DNA from: a virus
DNA: 24,151 nucleotides
Direction: 5' to 3' (one strand)
Virus record (IMG/VR): IMGVR_UViG_3300045936_000294
Location: 1-24,151 of that record
The notes below the pieces were generated by a model, which had not been told where the DNA came from, did not search any database, and worked only from the letters and a program-made list of their open reading frames with translations. The position numbers were made by a program, and so were the translations under genes. Below, in pieces: positions 20,090 through 24,151 of the stretch (positions are counted from its first letter, which is position 1; every line of letters begins with the position of its first letter).

Positions 20090-21073
20090 ATGCCAGCAGC
20101 CAATACCTACGCCAACCCCAGTTGGCCCGGCGGCAATCGCGAGGACCTCATGGATATCCTCACGATTGTGGAGCCGGAAACTTACCCGGTCACATCGACC
20201 CTCCGTAAAGGAGCGGCCCCTGATGCCGTCTTCAGTGAGTGGCTCGTCGATAACCTTCGTCCCGCCCGTATCGGCGGTGTACCCGAAGGCCAGGACGTTC
20301 AACTCTTCAACAACAAGGCCGTCAACCGGAAACGGATCGGCAACTACGTCCAGATCTTCCGGGACGAATATGCTGTCACCGACCTCCAGCAACTTGTGGA
20401 AGTGGCGGCCGTGGATGACGAATACCAGTACGCCAAATTCAAGTCTGCCCGCGAACTCAAACGAGACATCGAACTCACACTCTGTTCCGGCCAGGACCGG
20501 CAGGTCGGTGCGGCTGATGTGCCGTATCTTACCCGCGGATTCTTCAACTGGATCAGCTCAACGGGTCCGGCCGATGTGCCGGCTGAAGTAAGGACACCTG
20601 CGGGTGCAATCCTCACTACGGGTGCTGCGACGACCGAGGATCAACTCAATGGACTGCTTCAGGCCCTCTTTGAGGTGCGGGGCGGCCCCACACAGTATCT
20701 CGGCGCCTTCGGGACAAACCTGATCCGCCAGGTGGACAACTTCACCCGGCTCAGTGGTGCTGCGGATTCAACCAGGAATCGCTACACCGTGACCGAGGAT
20801 GCGAGTTCGCATGTGATCACGATCCATGTGAAGCGATTCGAGAGCACCTTCGGTGACATCAACTTCGTCCCGGATGTGTATATGAACCCGACACCGGGGA
20901 CGATCAGCCAGAATGCGGGCCTTGTCATCGACAAGGACCTCGCTGAACTGGCCTACCTTGACAAGCTCCACGCGATGGAGTTGCCGGACCAGGGTGGCGG
21001 CCCCCGAGGCTACACCAAGGGCATCCTCCAGTTGCGGGTCCTGAACCCGCGCGGCCTTGGCAAAATCACCTAA
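20090..21073 (+). CDS. Major capsid protein, SU10 type
   Basis: 327 aa from ATG 20090, without a visible Shine-Dalgarno motif. Blocks NREDLMDILTIVEPETYPV, FSEWLVDNLRPARIGG, GNYVQIFRDEYAVTDLQQL, ELKRDIELTLCSGQDRQVG and YLTRGFFNWISSTGPADVP match what I know of the SU10 major capsid family (DUF5309). The later part has VYMNPTPGT and LAYLDKLHAMELPDQGG, also typical. It has the HK97-like fold in that family and forms the head shell with the scaffold as guide. No N-terminal delta domain. Length is in the usual range of 300-350 aa. The clearest structural marker in the window. Confidence 0.9.
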   Translation: MPAANTYANPSWPGGNREDLMDILTIVEPETYPVTSTLRKGAAPDAVFSEWLVDNLRPARIGGVPEGQDVQLFNNKAVNRKRIGNYVQIFRDEYAVTDLQQLVEVAAVDDEYQYAKFKSARELKRDIELTLCSGQDRQVGAADVPYLTRGFFNWISSTGPADVPAEVRTPAGAILTTGAATTEDQLNGLLQALFEVRGGPTQYLGAFGTNLIRQVDNFTRLSGAADSTRNRYTVTEDASSHVITIHVKRFESTFGDINFVPDVYMNPTPGTISQNAGLVIDKDLAELAYLDKLHAMELPDQGGGPRGYTKGILQLRVLNPRGLGKIT

Positions 21074-21090
21074 CCCACAATAGGAGAATT

Positions 21091-21555
21091 ATGAGAGTTT
21101 CATCCCTCACAGAACAAGAGCGGGCGAACACAGGGTTCAGCCATGTGATTCGGATCGCTTTTTCATCCGTCGCGGCAGAGAACGACTTCAACGTTGCGGC
21201 GACCTCCTCGGCGATCAATGCGATCGCGCTGGGCGCCGGCGACACGGTCAACTTCCCCCTGGCGACCGTTTACACCAAGCAGGCCCCGACTGGAGTTACG
21301 GCCCCGACCATCTCGGTCGGTGTCACCGGGGCGGCCGCGCAATTCATTGCGAGCGGGACCCCGACGACGGGCCGATCGCTTGTTGCGATTGACGTGGCGG
21401 CGACTGCGGGCGGGCCGTTCCAGTCGGACGGCTCGGCGAAGTTTGTCACCGTCACGATTGGCGGGTCGAACAACCTGACGAACGCCACGGCGGGCGAGAT
21501 CCTCGTCTTCGTGTCGATCACACGCGGCTCGGATCTTGGGAGGATCCAGGCCTAA
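21091..21555 (+). CDS. Head decoration-like protein
   Basis: 154 aa, ATG 21091 with TAGGAGA seven bases upstream, a strong site fitting a high-copy product. Composition is Ala/Thr/Gly/Val-rich and beta-strand-rich (FPLATVYTKQAPTGVTAPTI, SVGVTGAAAQFIASG, FVTVTIGGSNNLT), with almost no charged helices, as in capsid cement or decoration proteins that follow the capsid gene. No specific family recognised; a minor head or tail protein is the alternative. Confidence 0.5.
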   Translation: MRVSSLTEQERANTGFSHVIRIAFSSVAAENDFNVAATSSAINAIALGAGDTVNFPLATVYTKQAPTGVTAPTISVGVTGAAAQFIASGTPTTGRSLVAIDVAATAGGPFQSDGSAKFVTVTIGGSNNLTNATAGEILVFVSITRGSDLGRIQA

Positions 21556-21660
21556 CACTTAAACGAACAGTGGCCGGAGTCTCACAACGTTCCCGGGGGT
21601 TCTTATCCTTCCCTCGTGGACCTGTGGGGCTCGGGCCGCTGCGAGTGTTCGCTCTTTTCG

Positions 21661-21975
21661 ATGCAAGTGATCATTCCAAAGTACGGCGGCCTGACCGGCA
21701 CCGCGCGCCGGACCGTGGAGAATGAGCTGCGGTTTGGCGCGTGGTTGCAGAAGCGGCTCGATCGGGAGCGGGCCGATACTCGGCGGCGGATGGTCAATGC
21801 GGCGGTTCCCTACCGGAATGCCCGTCGGCAAATGGGTGAACTCACCCTGACGGGAATCATCGATGCCCGGACGTTCTTTCGATGGATGCAGACGGACCCC
21901 GACTTTTGGAGGGACAAAGGAAATTGGAAGCGATTCATCCGTGACAATCCCGAGGTCCAGCCCTGGAAGGCTTAA
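21661..21975 (+). CDS. Small basic virion-region protein
   Basis: 104 aa from ATG 21661; an earlier GTG at 21616 would add 15 residues rich in Cys and Trp that look non-coding. Strongly basic helix (about 22-55, with KRLDRERADTRRRM), then ELTLTGIIDARTFFRWMQ, a W-rich end DPDFWRDKGNWKRFIRDNPE. The F-x-x-W-x-x-x-D-P-x-F-W motif recurs in phage proteins as I remember. Its TAA overlaps the ATG of the next gene, so the two are coupled. Possibly a head-closing or DNA-contact protein. Confidence 0.5.
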   Translation: MQVIIPKYGGLTGTARRTVENELRFGAWLQKRLDRERADTRRRMVNAAVPYRNARRQMGELTLTGIIDARTFFRWMQTDPDFWRDKGNWKRFIRDNPEVQPWKA

Positions 21976-23003
21976 TGAGAATCACTCCAGCCAGCGAAAT
22001 CTTTGCAGGCGCGTGCGCCCTTCATGGGCAGCCCTGGAGCGCCAGGGCGGGTGAGGACTCCCTTTCCCTGACTGACTTCCGGATGGTTCGCGGACTCCTG
22101 AATGACCGGCTCAACGGCGCCTGGCACTCCTTTCCATGGCCCGCCCTCGTCTTCACCGAACTGCGAAGCAGGCTCGAGGAGAAATTCGACTTTGCCCGGG
22201 AGTATGTCGCCGGGATGCAACTCCTCGATGTGGTGAGTAACCAGTGTTATGTCTCCGTCACCTTCGTCCCGGATAACCTGCCGGCCCCGCCCGACTCGCC
22301 GGCATACTGGGCGCGCCTGGGAGACATCCCTTATGTGGTGACCAATGAACCGCTGCGGAAGTTCAACGTCGGCGACCGGGTCTTTAATCCGCGCAATGGC
22401 CAGGTCTACTACTGCCTGAAGGATGGGAGCTACTACGCGGACATCAATCTTCTGTTCCGGTTTTATCCATTACCAGAGTTCGATCCGGCCTTTCCCCTCA
22501 ATGATTTATTCCAGCGGCCCATGGAGGAGGTCCTGGGAGTTACCTCCTACCCATGCAATGAACGGCTGAACTTCCAGCTTGTGGATGCGGCCGTCCGGGT
22601 CGAGGGCGACCCTGGCAGTGCCACTTTCCGATACCGGCTCGAATGCCCGACTCTCATGGGGGATCCCCTGGATGAGGAAGCGGGCTACGAAGCGGGCGCC
22701 CAGGTTTATTTCACCCTGCCGGACGCTGCGGCGACGGGCGACTTCTACGTCTGCCTCGGGAGCGCATTGGCCGGCGAGACGCCCATCTCAAAGCCGGAGC
22801 TCTGGCGCCGGATCGAATTGCCCTACCTCTTTGGCCCTTACCTCAAACGGGGGGTTCACGCGGACTGGTGCGAGCTCGATGGGCAGAACGAGAAGGCGGG
22901 TGTGGCCTCCCTCGCGGCCTTTGAACGACTCCAGCTTGAGTACGACAAGATTGAACGGCAACAGCGACAGCAGGAACCCTGGACCGTGGCCACTCGACCT
23001 TAA
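21975..23003 (+). CDS. Neck/head-tail connector-like protein
   Basis: 342 aa from ATG 21975, overlapping the previous stop by one base. The N-terminal helical part (RMVRGLLNDRLNGAWHSFPW) resembles head-tail adaptors. It is followed by beta-rich modules, including a unit YEAGAQVYFTLP ... GDFYVCLGSAL ... KPELWRRIELPYLF like the small strand modules in phage and carbohydrate-binding proteins, and ends with a helix (GQNEKAGVASLAAFERLQLE, YDKIERQQRQQ). The sequence YLKRGVHADWCELDGQNEKA is of the type shared by several phage neck proteins. It probably sits between portal and tail. The sugar-binding resemblance is weak. Confidence 0.6.
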   Translation: MRITPASEIFAGACALHGQPWSARAGEDSLSLTDFRMVRGLLNDRLNGAWHSFPWPALVFTELRSRLEEKFDFAREYVAGMQLLDVVSNQCYVSVTFVPDNLPAPPDSPAYWARLGDIPYVVTNEPLRKFNVGDRVFNPRNGQVYYCLKDGSYYADINLLFRFYPLPEFDPAFPLNDLFQRPMEEVLGVTSYPCNERLNFQLVDAAVRVEGDPGSATFRYRLECPTLMGDPLDEEAGYEAGAQVYFTLPDAAATGDFYVCLGSALAGETPISKPELWRRIELPYLFGPYLKRGVHADWCELDGQNEKAGVASLAAFERLQLEYDKIERQQRQQEPWTVATRP

Positions 23004-23009
23004 CTTTTT

Positions 23010-23360
23010 ATGGGCATCAATTCGTACACCATCGTCAACCGGATCGAGGCGGCGGCGGCCAAGACCCCGCGGGCACATCACATCGCCTTTGGCGCCGGGG
23101 GTGTGCCCATTGCGCTCTCCCAGACGGACCTCTGGGTAACCTATGTGGAGGTCTATGGGTATAAGACGGTCTCGGCAACGGGCGCCCCGGTGGCTAACAG
23201 TTCCATCGCCCATGTGGGGACCGCTGTGGCTCTTACGGATCCCGTGCCCGTAGGAGGCAAGATCGTCCTCGATCTTCCACTCGGCACGAAATTCAACCTG
23301 CGGGACCTCTATGGGCTCGCGGCCAATGGGGATGGACTTCTTATCCGCTACCTGGAATAG
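23010..23360 (+). CDS. 116-aa virion-region protein, paralogue 1
   Basis: 116 aa from ATG 23010. It starts MGINSYTIVNRIEAAAAKTP and ends PLGTKFNLRDLYGLAANGDGLLIRYLE in pieces PLGTKFNLRDLYG and GLLIRYLE. Beta-rich with VEVYGYKTVSATGAPVANSS. It is a clear paralogue of the next gene: same length, same MGINS start, shared YGYK-x-VS, PLGTK-x-NL and RYL. Likely a small structural (stopper, ring or decoration) protein. No SD seen (CTTAACTTTTTATG). Confidence 0.55.
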   Translation: MGINSYTIVNRIEAAAAKTPRAHHIAFGAGGVPIALSQTDLWVTYVEVYGYKTVSATGAPVANSSIAHVGTAVALTDPVPVGGKIVLDLPLGTKFNLRDLYGLAANGDGLLIRYLE

Positions 23361-23366
23361 GTTTTT

Positions 23367-23717
23367 ATGGGCATCAATTCCTTTTCCCCTGCAAACCAGC
23401 TCGCGGCGGCCACTGCCAAGACTTATCGGGAATTTGGCCTTGTCCCGGTGACCACGGGGGCCCAGACCGCGGTGAGCGCGACCGATGTCTTTGCGACCCA
23501 GGTCGAGTTCTACGGTTACAAGAGTGTCTCGTCCGGGACCGCCCCGGTCCCGAACACAGCCAATGTCTACTACGGGCTTCAGGTCGCCATGAGTGACGTC
23601 CTCGCGCCGGGGGCGAAGGTGACTTACCGGCCGCCCCTTGGAACGAAGATCAATCTAAAGAATTTCTATGTGACCGGAACGACGGGCGACTCGGTGTTTC
23701 TCCGCTACCTCCAATAG
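23367..23717 (+). CDS. 116-aa virion-region protein, paralogue 2
   Basis: 116 aa from ATG 23367, six bases after the paralogue stop. MGINSFSPANQLAAATAKTY, VEFYGYKSVSSGTAPVPNTA and PLGTKINLKNFYV align with the preceding protein without length change. About a third or more of positions look identical by eye, with the strongest conservation around YGYK and PLGTK. The start region GTTTTTATGGGCATCAATTC is nearly the same as in paralogue 1. Same predicted role. Confidence 0.55.
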   Translation: MGINSFSPANQLAAATAKTYREFGLVPVTTGAQTAVSATDVFATQVEFYGYKSVSSGTAPVPNTANVYYGLQVAMSDVLAPGAKVTYRPPLGTKINLKNFYVTGTTGDSVFLRYLQ

Positions 23718-23724
23718 GTGTTCT

Positions 23725-24075
23725 ATGGGTGTTCAACTCACTCAACTGCCTCCGTTCAATCCCGCGGGATTGAACCTCCGGGACTATGCGACTTATGTCC
23801 GGAAGCTGACCTCGGGCGGGACGCAGGATTTCCAGGCGAGCATCGCGGACCTGACCGCGCAACTGACGGTCTTTGTGGCGACGAACAAACCGCAACTCCG
23901 TTCGCTCAATCCGACCGCCCAATACCAGATTTGCGCGTGTCTCGGGGGCGAGGAACCGAACGACAACATGGGCGGGTGGTATTTCACCAAGCAGGCGACG
24001 GATGTGGACAACGACGGCGACCGGATCCGACCAGACGATTTCCAAGGCCTTGTATGGTACAAATGGCTAATTTAG
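23725..24075 (+). CDS. 116-aa virion-region protein of different fold
   Basis: 116 aa from ATG 23725. Again 116 residues, but apart from MG at the start I see no convincing similarity to the two paralogues. Helical middle (IADLTAQLTVFVATNKPQL) and an end GGWYFTKQATDVDNDGDRI, RPDDFQGLVWYKWLI, with an acidic DVDNDGD loop that could bind calcium. Strand- and aromatic-rich C-terminus fits a tail or neck surface protein. No family recognised. Confidence 0.5.
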   Translation: MGVQLTQLPPFNPAGLNLRDYATYVRKLTSGGTQDFQASIADLTAQLTVFVATNKPQLRSLNPTAQYQICACLGGEEPNDNMGGWYFTKQATDVDNDGDRIRPDDFQGLVWYKWLI

Positions 24076-24081
24076 GGATTA

Positions 24082-24151
24082 GGGGCGAGGGGCGAGGGGC
24101 GAGCGTTGCCTGGTTGCTTCGCTTGCTGATTCTTCTCTCGTCCCTCGCCCC
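24082..24151. repeat. Long inverted repeat built of GGGGCGA units at the right edge
   Basis: Tandem GGGGCGA-type units (24082-24103) are the left arm; CTCGTCCCTCGCCCC (24137-24151) is the right arm, matching 14 of 15 bases in inverted order, with a loop of about 33 bases. The flank TTAGGGATTAGGGGC (24072-24086) recurs inverted before the portal gene (about 12832-12846). The structure continues beyond the window. Confidence 0.7.

Noticed and set aside
23010-23717. Variable repeats of a diversity-generating retroelement
   Set aside because: The paralogues differ along their whole length, not at adenine-specific positions near the end, and no reverse transcriptase is present in the window.

Overview
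The window looks like part of a tailed double-stranded DNA phage or prophage from a high-GC bacterium. It has an unbroken replication-packaging-head gene order: a primosomal replication protein, a DnaC-type loader, a DnaB helicase, large terminase, portal, scaffold, an SU10-type major capsid protein and neck proteins. There is no integrase, repressor of recognised type, tail fibre or lysin gene in the window, so lysogeny cannot be decided. The portal (731 aa) has the size of P22-like portals. The host cannot be named. The interspersed NNGGC arrays with GC-rich hairpins and the low-complexity CCCTAA/CCCTCGCCCC spacers remind me of Verrucomicrobia-like chromosomes, but that is an impression, not a result.

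Layout. (1) 1-1415: the end of a large phage protein of uncertain role; its upstream part seems frame-shifted near the window edge. (2) 1412-2014, minus strand: a two-helix membrane protein. (3) 2015-2583: a control region with three GTGTACC repeats, one overlapping the -35 position of a promoter with a perfect TATAAT, plus dyads and one small possible minus-strand ORF. (4) 2584-7621: an early operon with a ribbon-helix-helix protein, an excisionase-like HTH, a larger HTH protein, hypotheticals, replication protein, loader and helicase. Most genes overlap by ATGA/GTGA/TTGA junctions. (5) 7618-9841: accessory genes, including a zinc-ribbon membrane protein, a glycosyltransferase-like protein, a DUF7694-like protein and a duplicated DUF551 protein. 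(6) 9849-15334: large terminase, several very small genes (one of 59 codons, DUF2283-like), portal and a small protein. (7) 15335-18895: a cargo zone between portal and scaffold, with three copies of an array-plus-hairpin element, two virion-region hypotheticals, and a minus-strand block carrying a PIN-domain protein, its 273-aa partner and an XhlA-like membrane protein. (8) 18896-24075: scaffold, major capsid protein, decoration-like protein, neck or connector proteins and three consecutive 116-aa proteins. (9) 24076-24151: a long inverted repeat made of GGGGCGA units.

How it works together: the replication protein, loader and helicase would build a replisome on phage DNA, perhaps at an origin inside the replication gene. 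Terminase, portal, scaffold and capsid would build and fill the head. The plus-strand operons run through almost the whole window; only the membrane protein at the left, a doubtful small ORF and the cargo block run the other way.

The best candidates for something undescribed are the NNGGC-array/hairpin element (three copies, with a compensatory base-pair change) and the PIN protein with its large, non-classical upstream partner. Further leads are a G8 tract whose length decides whether two early ORFs are fused, and a possible ATT-initiated HTH gene right behind terminase.
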